A DNA stretch of 64,000 bases. It comes from Arthrobacter alpinus. GTDB lineage: Bacteria; Actinomycetota; Actinomycetes; Actinomycetales; Micrococcaceae. Of this stretch, positions 50,919 through 58,724 are shown in pieces. Both the position numbers and the translations under genes were made by a program. The stretch is from NCBI RefSeq assembly GCF_900105965.1, contig NZ_FNTV01000001.1, positions 3,286,001-3,350,000 of the forward strand, written 5' to 3'. How positions within the stretch are numbered: the first letter of the stretch is position 1; every line of letters begins with the position of its first letter. Below the pieces are notes generated by a model. That model did no database searches. It worked only from the letters and a program-made list of their open reading frames with translations, and had not been told where the DNA came from.

Positions 50919-51123
50919 GGGTTTTCCTTTCCACACAACCAATGCTGGGCTCAGGCGCCGAACCTGGAAAGAGCGTCAATGGCAATTGTGGATAGCGCAC
51001 TCCCGGACTCCGGGATGTGGAGGAATGAGCACACCACGACAACTGCAAAGTGGTACAAAACATGGTGTGTCCTCGCCAACAATACGGGTACGCAACCCCA
51101 GTTGTCCCGGTACATTTACAGCT

Positions 51124-51558
51124 ATGAACTCTGGTGATATCACGTTCCATACCCGCAAATGGGTCCGCCCTGAAGACCTCAACGCCAACGGGACACTGTT
51201 TGGCGGCAGCTTGCTGCGATGGATCGATGAAGAAGCGGCAATCTACGCAATCGTCCAGCTGGGGAATGGACGAGCCGTCACCAAATATATGTCTGAGATC
51301 AACTTTGTTTCTTCTGCGCGGCAAGGCGACTTGGTAGAGATGGGCCTCACGGCCACCCATTTTGGCCGGACGTCGCTGACCATGCGGGCCGAAGTGCGCA
51401 ATATGTTCACCCGCGAATCAATTCTCACCATCGAGAAGATCGTGTTTGTGAACCTTGGCGATGACGGTAAGCCGGCCGCGCACGGCTTCGATTCCATCAC
51501 GTACAGCAGGGACCGGGTGCCCACGAAGCATTTGGGACATTTCGAGCCCCAGGACTGA
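51124..51558 (+). CDS. Acyl-CoA thioesterase (YciA-like hotdog)
   Basis: From ATG 51124 the protein has 144 residues. VRPEDLNANGTLFGGSLLRWIDEEAAIYA is the hotdog/BFIT-type signature (N-x-x-G-x-x-x-G-G), then MSEINFVSSARQGDLVEMGLTATHFGRTSLTMRAEVR. YciA-type enzymes hydrolyse medium and long acyl-CoA. A TACATT box ends 7 nt before ATG without ribosome site, so it is probably leaderless. Upstream 50943-51123 holds nothing else recognisable. Confidence 0.9.
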   Translation: MNSGDITFHTRKWVRPEDLNANGTLFGGSLLRWIDEEAAIYAIVQLGNGRAVTKYMSEINFVSSARQGDLVEMGLTATHFGRTSLTMRAEVRNMFTRESILTIEKIVFVNLGDDGKPAAHGFDSITYSRDRVPTKHLGHFEPQD

Positions 51559-51581
51559 GCCACCGGCCCGGACGCCGGGCG

Positions 51582-52793
51582 TCACCCACGTCCGTGACGC
51601 TGGAAGCGTTCGATCCGTGCAATAGCCTCACGGACGGCGTCGTACCCGGCGGCGAAACTTAGCCGAACCGTGGTGAACCCACTCACACCATCAAAGTCGC
51701 CGCCGGGCACCAATGCAACGCCCTCGCTTTCCAGCAGTGCCGCACAGTACTCACGCGAGTCCGCGAACGCTGCCAAAGCCGGGCCAAGATTTGCGTAGAG
51801 GTAGAAGGCGCCGTCGGCAGGGGCTACGTCCACCCAGCCCAGGTCCGCGACCTTCTCTAAGAGAAAATCGCGAGTGAGTGAAAAGTCCGCCACGGCAGCG
51901 TCCGCCTCGGCATAGGACTCTTCACTGAACGCCCCCAAAGCCGCCAGCTGGGCCGGTGCGGGCGGGCACAACGCAACGTTCCCGGCCAGTGCGTCGACGG
52001 CCTGCACCAGGTCGTCGGGAACCAGCGCCCACCCCAGCCGCCACCCTGTCATTCCCCAGTACTTTGAAAAGCTGGAAATCACCGCACCCGTTCGTTCCAG
52101 TTCCCAGGCACAGATCCCCTTCGGATCAGGACTGCCCGGAACGGGATAGGTGATGCCGTGATAAATTTCGTCGCTGATCAGCCGCACCCCATTGTCCCCG
52201 CACCACATGCTCAGTCCGGTCAATTCTTCGCGCGAAACCATGGTTCCCGTGGGGTTGGCGGGCGAGGCCAGGACCAGACCCGCCAGCGGACCGTGTTCCT
52301 CCACGGCGGCGTCCAGCAGCTCGGGTGTGGGCTGAAAGTGGGAGTCAGGACCGGCGTCGAGCTCAATGACATCAATGGCCAGGGCCTTGAGGATGTTCTT
52401 GTACGCGGGGTAGCCGGGGCGGGCCAAGGCAACCTTGTCACCTGGGTTGAACGCGGCGAGGAAGAGCAACATGAAGGCCCCGGACGATCCGGTAGTCACG
52501 GCAACGTTGCGCGCAGGAACATCGATTCCGTACCAGCGCTTGTAGTGCCCTGCGATGGCTTCGCGCAGCTCCAAAGTGCCAAGCGGCGGCGTATAGGTCA
52601 ACGGCATCCCGGATCCGTGAATCTCCGCGGCCCGAGCCGAAACTGCAGTCGGCGCGCCACCACTGGGCTCACCGGCACATAGCGAGATGATGTCCCGGCC
52701 GGTTGCTCGCAGCTGCGCCACCCGCTGCAGAATATCCATGACGGCAAAGGGCTGCACGTTTGCACGGTCTGCAACGGTGAGGGTTTTTCGCAT
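51582..52793 (-). CDS. Pyridoxal-phosphate aminotransferase (aspartate/aromatic class I)
   Basis: The protein has 403 residues from ATG 52793, with CAGGAG upstream. PLP motifs are VTTGSSGAFMLLFLAAFNPGD, VLASPANPTGTMV, LISDEIYHGITY and the Lys in ISSFSKYWGMTGWRLGWALVP near residue 241. The C-terminus ends VRLSFAAGYDAVREAIARIERF, with the Arg that binds the alpha-carboxylate. Class I aminotransferases use aspartate, alanine or aromatic amino acids; the particular one is not evident. It converges on the thioesterase and is divergent from the peptidyl-tRNA hydrolase gene. Confidence 0.92.
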   Translation of the reverse strand: MRKTLTVADRANVQPFAVMDILQRVAQLRATGRDIISLCAGEPSGGAPTAVSARAAEIHGSGMPLTYTPPLGTLELREAIAGHYKRWYGIDVPARNVAVTTGSSGAFMLLFLAAFNPGDKVALARPGYPAYKNILKALAIDVIELDAGPDSHFQPTPELLDAAVEEHGPLAGLVLASPANPTGTMVSREELTGLSMWCGDNGVRLISDEIYHGITYPVPGSPDPKGICAWELERTGAVISSFSKYWGMTGWRLGWALVPDDLVQAVDALAGNVALCPPAPAQLAALGAFSEESYAEADAAVADFSLTRDFLLEKVADLGWVDVAPADGAFYLYANLGPALAAFADSREYCAALLESEGVALVPGGDFDGVSGFTTVRLSFAAGYDAVREAIARIERFQRHGRG

Positions 52794-52881
52794 GGAGACT
52801 CCTGAACAAAGGCTTGTGCGGCTAAAGGGGACCGGCCTCCAGCTTGTCACACAGCGATGCCGATGCCCCTAGGCTTAACGT

Positions 52882-53574
52882 GTGAGTGAATACACCGAAC
52901 GCATTGCACAGGAACTCGTCCAGCCCATCATTTTGCTCGTTGACCGGGAGGAACCGGCCAGCGAGCAGCACGGTATTGCCGCCGCAGCCTTGGCCTCGGC
53001 CCAGGCATTTCTGCGCGACCCCGCGAATCCCGATTGGCAGCAATGGGCGCAGGGTGCGTTCGCCAAGTCCGTGCGGCGTGCCGACGCGAAGATGTTCGCC
53101 AAGGTCCTCGCGGCTTTCCCGGACCACGCACCGTCAATGGTTGGTGAGGCCCAGGCCGTCGGCCTGCCGCCCATGCCAGCTGCAGAACTGCCCAAGTTGC
53201 TCAGCAAGCTGCAGGTTTCCGGCACGCAGCTCCCCAGCGGCGCTCCCCTCCCGGCGCAGCCGCTGACCATAGTTTTAAATGCGTCCCTGGAAATGTCCAC
53301 CGGCAAGGCCGCCGCACAGGCCGCCCATGCGCTGCTTGCGTGGGTCCTGGAAAGCAAGCCAGCCGCCGTCGAGGCGTGGGCAGCGAACGGATTCCCCGTG
53401 GGCATCGCCGAGATGCCGGCCAAGGAGTTCCGCAAGGGCGCACGGAAATCGGCCGGACCTGTCATTCAGGACGCCGGGCGCACCGAGATTGAGCCCGGCT
53501 CCACCACCGCCTATGTGGCAGTGGCCAAGGAGCCCGTCAAGTCCCGGCTGTGGCGCAGGAAAGGTACCGTTTAA
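52882..53574 (+). CDS. Peptidyl-tRNA hydrolase, PTH2-family domain protein
   Basis: The protein has 230 residues, starting at GTG 52882. The C-terminal half carries LTIVLNASLEMSTGKAAAQAAHALLAWVL, the PTH2 signature (M-x-x-G-K-x-x-A-Q-x-x-H-A), then VIQDAGRTEIEPGSTTAYVAVAKEP. The N-terminal half, beginning EYTERIAQELVQPIILLVDREEPA, is a weak repeat. PTH2 proteins release peptides from tRNA in archaea and eukaryotes; actinobacteria normally use Pth1, so this may be an added activity or a related hydrolase. TAGGCT ends 6 nt upstream of GTG, implying a leaderless transcript. Confidence 0.85.
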   Translation: MSEYTERIAQELVQPIILLVDREEPASEQHGIAAAALASAQAFLRDPANPDWQQWAQGAFAKSVRRADAKMFAKVLAAFPDHAPSMVGEAQAVGLPPMPAAELPKLLSKLQVSGTQLPSGAPLPAQPLTIVLNASLEMSTGKAAAQAAHALLAWVLESKPAAVEAWAANGFPVGIAEMPAKEFRKGARKSAGPVIQDAGRTEIEPGSTTAYVAVAKEPVKSRLWRRKGTV

Positions 53575-53576
53575 CT

Positions 53577-53616
53577 AAAGAACGACGCCGGAACGCAAGT
53601 TTCGGCGTCGTTCTTT
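53577..53616. terminator. Hairpin between PTH2 gene and rlmN
   Basis: AAAGAACGACGCCG (53577-53590) pairs with CGGCGTCGTTCTTT (53603-53616), with an inner AAC/GTT pair around GCAA. Convergent genes flank it; A and T runs on both sides suit two-way termination. Confidence 0.85.
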
Positions 53617-53625
53617 GGTCAAGCT

Positions 53626-54888
53626 TTACTCGGCGGCGGCGAGCTGGCCGCAGGCGCCGTCAATTTCCTTGCCGCGGGTGTCGCGCAGGGTGGTGGGAAT
53701 GCCATTGTCAATGAGCGTGTCAATGAATTCCTGCATCACTTCGGGCTCCGAGGAGGTCCAGATGGAGCCGGGAGTCGGGTTCAGCGGGATCGGGTTTACG
53801 TGCACCCAGCCACGTCCGCGCTGGTTGAGCTTCTTCGCCAACAACTCGGCACGCCACGGGTGATCGTTCATGTCCTTGATGAGCGCGTACTCAATAGACA
53901 CGCGACGGCCGGTGACCTTGTAGTAGTTGTACGCCGCATCCAGTGCGTCATCAACCTTCCACTTGTCGTTGACCGGGATGAGCTCATCTCGCAGCTCATC
54001 GTCAGGAGCGTGCAGGGACAGCGCAAACGTGATGGCCACGCCTTCCTCGGCCAGCTTATTGATACCCGGGACCAGACCTACTGTGGAAACCGTGATACCG
54101 CGGGCAGACATGCCCAGGCCCTCGGGACCCTCGGCCACCATGCGGTGCACTGCATTCATGACGCGCTTGTAGTTGGCCAGTGGCTCACCCATGCCCATGA
54201 AAACGATGTTGGTGACCCGCTCGGCGTCGTGCCCGCCATCGCGGCGCAGGTGACCCAGTCCGCCCTCGGCGATGACCCGGTTGGCCTGGACAATCTGGTC
54301 AAGGATCTCCGCGGTGGACATGTTGCGGGTCAGCCCGGCTTGGCCCGTGGCGCAGAACGGGCAGTTCATGCCGCAACCACACTGGCTGGAAACGCACAGG
54401 GTCACGCGGCCCGTGTAGCGCATGAGTACGGACTCCACGAGGGAGCCGTCAAAGAGGCGCCACAGGAACTTGATGGTGTCACCGTTGTCCGTGGTGAGGC
54501 GCTTGACCTCGGTCAGGAGCTTCGGGAACATGGTGTCCACAATCTCGGCACGGCGGTCCTTGGGGAGGTCGCTCATGAGCTCGGGATCGGTGGTGTAGTG
54601 CTGGAAGTAGTGCACGGAGAGCTGCTTGGCGCGGAACGCCGGCAGGCCCATCTCCTTGAACTTCGCCTCACGCTCGGCCAGCGTCAGATCCGCCAAGTGC
54701 ACCGGCGGCTGAGATACCCGCGGGGACTTGAACTGCAGCAGCGGGCGACCCTCAGGATCCTTGGCCTGCTTCCAGCCCTCGGTCGCAGGCATAACCTGGG
54801 CCGGGCGGCGGGCAGGTCGAGTCTTCGGGGCTGTCGCATCGGTTGCGGCGGGGCTGGGGGTGTTTTTGGGGGAAGTCATCCTTTCCAT
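53626..54888 (-). CDS. rlmN: 23S rRNA (adenine2503-C2)-methyltransferase
   Basis: The protein has 420 residues, a radical-SAM enzyme. The cluster motif is CGMNCPFCATGQ (C-x3-C-x2-C near residue 172), with GGLGHLRRDGG just after, then VFMGMGEPLANY, and the second catalytic Cys probably near the C-terminus in DTRGKEIDGACGQLAAAE. RlmN methylates A2503 of 23S rRNA and A37 of some tRNAs. The N-terminus has an Ala/Pro-rich extension of about 60 residues before PRVSQPPVHLADLTLAEREAKF. ATG 54888 is chosen; ATG 54879 is possible. Possible 5' box TATGTG lies 7 nt upstream. Confidence 0.96.
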   Translation of the reverse strand: MERMTSPKNTPSPAATDATAPKTRPARRPAQVMPATEGWKQAKDPEGRPLLQFKSPRVSQPPVHLADLTLAEREAKFKEMGLPAFRAKQLSVHYFQHYTTDPELMSDLPKDRRAEIVDTMFPKLLTEVKRLTTDNGDTIKFLWRLFDGSLVESVLMRYTGRVTLCVSSQCGCGMNCPFCATGQAGLTRNMSTAEILDQIVQANRVIAEGGLGHLRRDGGHDAERVTNIVFMGMGEPLANYKRVMNAVHRMVAEGPEGLGMSARGITVSTVGLVPGINKLAEEGVAITFALSLHAPDDELRDELIPVNDKWKVDDALDAAYNYYKVTGRRVSIEYALIKDMNDHPWRAELLAKKLNQRGRGWVHVNPIPLNPTPGSIWTSSEPEVMQEFIDTLIDNGIPTTLRDTRGKEIDGACGQLAAAE

Positions 54889-55079
54889 TGTCTCTCACAT
54901 ACCCTCTGCTGTCCCGCGTTGGCCGCCAAGATCACATTTCGGCCTTTTTGGAAGGTCGGTACGAGGTCGGACCCCTCCGCTGCGCGCCCTTAACCTACCG
55001 CTGTGGTTGGGCCTGGTCCACAAGATTCTCAGCCTGCGGCAGCATGCGGACGAGATGTGCAACCACGTAGGCTGGCAGC

Positions 55080-56090
55080 ATGATTTCGCTGATTTTGGCC
55101 GCGGTTCTTGGCTGTGTTTATGTTTACTTGCGCCGCAAGGACGCCCGCATGCTCCGAAATGGAATTGTTCTCGTGGCCGCCTGCTGGTTCGCACTAGTGG
55201 GAATTACGGAGATTCTGGCGCAATGGTTTCCGTGGACCCAGTGGATTGGTTTCGGCATCGTGGCACTCTCCCCCTTTGCCATTGTGGTGCTGGCCGGATT
55301 CCTCATTAGCAACGGCGCAACCATGATGCGCAAAGAAGGACGCAGCCTCGGCAACCTGCTTTCGCTTCTTGCCGGGCTGGCCCTGCTGGGGTTGCCCGTG
55401 CTCGCCGCACTACTTGTAATCACGCTGAACCCCGTGGCGATTGGCCTGGCAGCCTTGCTGTTCTTCTTGTGCAGCTACTTTGGCGTGGTGTTTGTGGTCT
55501 TTCTGGCCTACGCCGTGGCTTACGGAAAGATGAAGCACACTTCGGTTCCCGCCGCCGTGGTCATCCTTGGCTCACAAATCATCAACGGGAAGGTTCCGCC
55601 GCTGCTGAGCTCACGCCTCGACAAGGGCTTGGAGATTTACCGGGAGTCACCTCCGGAGGCCTCGCCGCTACTCATTCCCTCGGGCGGCCAGGGGGCGAAT
55701 GAATCTCGCCCAGAGGGAGTCGCCATGGCCGAATACCTGGTGGCCGCGGGCGCACCTCACGACCATGTCGTGGCGGAGGACCAAGCGGTCAACACGGCCC
55801 AGAACCTGAAATTCTCTGCGGCCGTGGCCCGCAAGGAAGGCCGCGACGGCCCCTTGGTGGTGGTCACGAACAACTATCACGTCCTCCGCGCAGCCCTACT
55901 GTCGCGCAAGTTGGGAATCCCTGCCCAAGTGGTGGGCTCTCCCACGGCACGGTACTTTTTGCCCAGCGCGTTCCTGCGTGAATTCGTGGCCATTCTCAAG
56001 GAACACAAGCGGCTCCATGTCCTCATGTGCCTGCCATTCATCGCGTTGACAGCGTTCCTGACGGCGGCCATCATCGCCGTATCGCAGTAG
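55080..56090 (+). CDS. YdcF/ElyC (DUF218) family membrane protein
   Basis: The protein has 336 residues. Five hydrophobic helices fill the first about 145 residues; then VPAAVVILGSQIINGKVPPLLSSRLDKGLEIY, IPSGGQGANESRPEGVAMAEYL and VAEDQAVNTAQNLKFSAAV fit the DUF218 Rossmann-like domain (G-G-Q/G, E-x-A-x-x-T-x-x-N). Such proteins affect envelope polysaccharide or vancomycin tolerance (SanA, ElyC), but this one is uncharacterised. TAGGCT ends 6 nt before ATG without ribosome site, again leaderless in style. It is divergent from rlmN. Confidence 0.9.
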   Translation: MISLILAAVLGCVYVYLRRKDARMLRNGIVLVAACWFALVGITEILAQWFPWTQWIGFGIVALSPFAIVVLAGFLISNGATMMRKEGRSLGNLLSLLAGLALLGLPVLAALLVITLNPVAIGLAALLFFLCSYFGVVFVVFLAYAVAYGKMKHTSVPAAVVILGSQIINGKVPPLLSSRLDKGLEIYRESPPEASPLLIPSGGQGANESRPEGVAMAEYLVAAGAPHDHVVAEDQAVNTAQNLKFSAAVARKEGRDGPLVVVTNNYHVLRAALLSRKLGIPAQVVGSPTARYFLPSAFLREFVAILKEHKRLHVLMCLPFIALTAFLTAAIIAVSQ

Positions 56091-56151
56091 CGGCTGGAAA
56101 ACTGCGCCAAAGAGGATGGCGCGCTAAAAAGGATCACGCCTGGCACGCGCC

Positions 56152-56343
56152 TTAGTCAACAAACTCCGACTGGGTCACGATGAAATCCCACTCTCGCTGC
56201 GTCAGCGTTCCGCCGCTCAAGCTGCCACCGGCCGCAGCCACGGCCTCCGCAACACTTTCAGGTACTTCTGTCGCACCGGTATTCTCACGGAACCACTGCT
56301 TGGCTCGCAGCTCGAGCTCAAGCCACCACAGATGAATTTCCAC
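56152..56343 (-). CDS. Small hypothetical protein
   Basis: From GTG 56343 the protein has 63 residues; GAGGGG stands about 8 nt before it. A GTG at 56352 is in frame but would leave that site too close. The sequence opens EIHLWWLELELRAKQWFRENTG and ends GGTLTQREWDFIVTQSEFVD, acidic and Trp-rich. No known domain is recognised. Conserved-looking small proteins of this kind are common in Arthrobacter, but its coding status rests mainly on ribosome site and codon use. Confidence 0.5.
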   Translation of the reverse strand: MEIHLWWLELELRAKQWFRENTGATEVPESVAEAVAAAGGSLSGGTLTQREWDFIVTQSEFVD

Positions 56344-56395
56344 TTTAGCCACCCCCTCGGATGTACCTCAACGCTATGCCCCTTGCCGAACGCGT

Positions 56396-56782
56396 TCAAG
56401 AGGCCAGCGACACCAAAACAAGCACGACGGCGAGCAACGGAAACGCGAGCTGCACCAGGGCCGCTTTTGCTTTAGAGGGCGATGAAATGAGCAAGACCAG
56501 CCCGGCGGCAAGCATGGCTCCCGCCCCGGCCAGAACCAGCGCCGCGCCCACCCCGTGGTGGCCTGCGGCGGCAGCGATGATGCCGGCCACGGCCACCACC
56601 GCGAGGAACAAGTTGTAGAAACCTTGGTTGAAGGCCAGTTCCTTGGTGGCATCGGCTTCCGCAACGGACGTCCCGAACGTCTTCCTGGTGCTGTCTGCTG
56701 TCCAACGCAGCGATTCCAAGACAAAGATGTAGACGTGAACCAAGGCGGCCAAGCCGGCGAAAATGAGTGCTGCGGTGAACAT
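56396..56782 (-). CDS. DUF1304-family membrane protein
   Basis: The protein has 128 residues and four membrane helices. LVHVYIFVLESLRWTADSTRKTFG and FNQGFYNLFLAVVAVAGI are the family signature, with the conserved E and W of the first helix and NQGFYNLFLA. Function unknown. AAAGGATCCCG precedes ATG. It follows poxB by 26 nt on the same strand, so they may be cotranscribed. Confidence 0.92.
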   Translation of the reverse strand: MFTAALIFAGLAALVHVYIFVLESLRWTADSTRKTFGTSVAEADATKELAFNQGFYNLFLAVVAVAGIIAAAAGHHGVGAALVLAGAGAMLAAGLVLLISSPSKAKAALVQLAFPLLAVVLVLVSLAS

Positions 56783-56808
56783 CGGGATCCTTTGTTGGGG
56801 AATGCGGG

Positions 56809-58557
56809 TTAGCCGCGGGGAATGTTGCGCAGATTGGAACGGGCCATGCTGACAGCCTCGCCGGCACCCTTGTTCAGGACGATCTTGGACATGGCCGTAG
56901 CAAAGCCAAGCACCTGTCCGCCCTTGATTTTCGGCGGAATGGAGAGCGCATTGGGATCGGTGATCAATTCCACGAGGGAGGGCCCATCATAGGCAAAGGC
57001 GGCCCTGTAGGCGTCTTCGATATCGGCCGGATCGGTGACACGGACAGCATGGAATCCCATCGCTGCGGCAATCGCGGCGTAGTTGACATCCGGAACATCC
57101 ACGCCAAAGTCTTGCAGCCCGTCGACCAGCATTTCCAGCTTCACCATGCCGAGAGTGGAGTTGTTGAACACCACCACGTTGATAGGCAGCTTGTGAGTTG
57201 CTGCCGTGATCAACTCGCCCAGCAGCATCGACAGTCCACCATCGCCGGAGACGGAGATGACCTGCCGATCCGGGTAGGCCGACTGGACACCAAGTGCTTG
57301 AGGCAGCGCATTGGCCATGGAACCGTGAAGGTAGGAGCCAATCAGGCGGCGGGTGCCCAACGGGTTGATGTAGCGCGCCGTCCAAACGTTGCACATGCCC
57401 GTGTCTGCCGTGAATACTGCGTCGTCAGCAGCTATCTCATCAAGCAGGGACGCCGCATATTCCGGGTGAATGGGCACCAATTTGTCAGCCTTGCGGGTGT
57501 AGGCACCGACTGCCTTATTCATGAGGCGATCATGTTTTTTCAAGATTGCATCCAAGAATTTGGAATTTTCCTTCGCCTCTATCAAGGGCAGGAGCGCCTG
57601 AATAGTGGGCAAAACCTCGCCATGAACGGCAATGTCGACGTCGGTGCGTCGCCCCAAATGTTCCGGCGCCCTGTCCACCTGGGCAGTCCTTGTGGACGGC
57701 AGGAACTGGTCATAGGGGAAGTCCGTGCCGAGCATGATCAGCAGGTCAGCGTCCTCAATGCCCTCCGCCGCGGCCCCGTATCCCAGCAGCCCGGTCATGC
57801 CGATGTCGTACGGGTTGTTGTATTGGATGAAGTCCTTGCCGCGCAGGCTGTGCCCAATGGGAGCCTTGATTTTCGCGGCTAAGGCCACCACCTCATCATG
57901 GGCGCCTTGCACCCCGGCGCCGGCAAAGATGGCAACCTTGTCCGCTTGGTTGATGGCCTCGGCCAGCTCCGCCACGCTTTGGGCTGCCGGCACCAGGGCA
58001 GCCGGATGAAGTGGGCGCTGCAGCGGAGATGGCGCGGTGGCAGGCAGGCTGGCGATGTCACCTGGCAGCGTCACCACAGCCACTCCCCGCAAGCCCACGG
58101 CATGTTGAATGGCATTGTGGAGCACCCTTGGTGCCTGGTCAGAGGTACTGATGAGCTCCGAGTACACCGAGCACTCGCCAAAGAGCCGGTCGGGGTGGGT
58201 CTCCTGAAAGAATCCGCTGCCTATTTGGACGCTGGGGAGATGGGACGCGATGGCCAACACCGGCGCACCGGTGCGGTTGGCGTCATATAGCCCGTTCATC
58301 AAGTGCAGATTTCCGGGACCACAGGAGCCGGCACAGACAGCCAATTCACCAGTGAGCTGCGCCTCGGCACCGGCCGCGAAAGCGGCGGCTTCCTCGTGGC
58401 GGACATGGATCCAGTCGATCCCGCCTTTGGCGGAGCCACCGGTTTTCCGCACCGCATCCACCAAAGGGTTGAGGCTGTCCCCCACTATCCCGTAGATGCG
58501 CCGCACTCCCGCTGCCTGTAATTGTTCGATGAGCTGACTGGCAAGTTCCTTGGCCAC
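56809..58557 (-). CDS. poxB: Pyruvate dehydrogenase (quinone), thiamine-dependent
   Basis: From GTG 58557, with a perfect AGGAGG 5 nt upstream, the protein has 582 residues, the usual PoxB size. In-frame starts further up, to 58635, were rejected. The N-terminus has AGVRRIYGIVGDSLNPLVDAVRK and HVRHEEAAAFAAGAEAQLTGELAVCAGSCGPGNLHLMNGLYDA. The thiamine motif is SGDGGLSMLLGELITAATHKLPINVVVFNN (near 436). FAD binding is in the middle domain. The enzyme decarboxylates pyruvate to acetate and CO2 and passes electrons to quinone. The C-terminal lipid-binding tail seen in E. coli is short. It is divergent from the polyol dehydrogenase. Confidence 0.93.
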   Translation of the reverse strand: MAKELASQLIEQLQAAGVRRIYGIVGDSLNPLVDAVRKTGGSAKGGIDWIHVRHEEAAAFAAGAEAQLTGELAVCAGSCGPGNLHLMNGLYDANRTGAPVLAIASHLPSVQIGSGFFQETHPDRLFGECSVYSELISTSDQAPRVLHNAIQHAVGLRGVAVVTLPGDIASLPATAPSPLQRPLHPAALVPAAQSVAELAEAINQADKVAIFAGAGVQGAHDEVVALAAKIKAPIGHSLRGKDFIQYNNPYDIGMTGLLGYGAAAEGIEDADLLIMLGTDFPYDQFLPSTRTAQVDRAPEHLGRRTDVDIAVHGEVLPTIQALLPLIEAKENSKFLDAILKKHDRLMNKAVGAYTRKADKLVPIHPEYAASLLDEIAADDAVFTADTGMCNVWTARYINPLGTRRLIGSYLHGSMANALPQALGVQSAYPDRQVISVSGDGGLSMLLGELITAATHKLPINVVVFNNSTLGMVKLEMLVDGLQDFGVDVPDVNYAAIAAAMGFHAVRVTDPADIEDAYRAAFAYDGPSLVELITDPNALSIPPKIKGGQVLGFATAMSKIVLNKGAGEAVSMARSNLRNIPRG

Positions 58558-58651
58558 GTGGCCCTCCTGCTGCAAATAGTCCTGCGTCGGATACTGGCCA
58601 ATATAGCCCCCATCCGCCGTCATGGCCCGATCCACCTGAAATTCACAAAGC

Positions 58652-58686
58652 GCTCATTTGAGTCGAATCTTTGCGCTCATTTGATA
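58652..58686 (+). promoter_or_regulatory. Polyol dehydrogenase promoter with two SorC-type operators
   Basis: TTGAGT (58658-58663) and TTGATA (58681-58686) are 17 nt apart. GCTCATTTGAGT (58652-58663) covers the -35 box and GCTCATTTGA (58675-58684) covers the -10 box. The same CTCATTTGAG/CTCAAATGAG element is repeated before the SorC regulator, so it is the likely binding site of that regulator. Confidence 0.75.
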
Positions 58687-58724
58687 CAGTGGGATGAAGA
58701 TCACATCTTCAAAGGAGCGCCACC

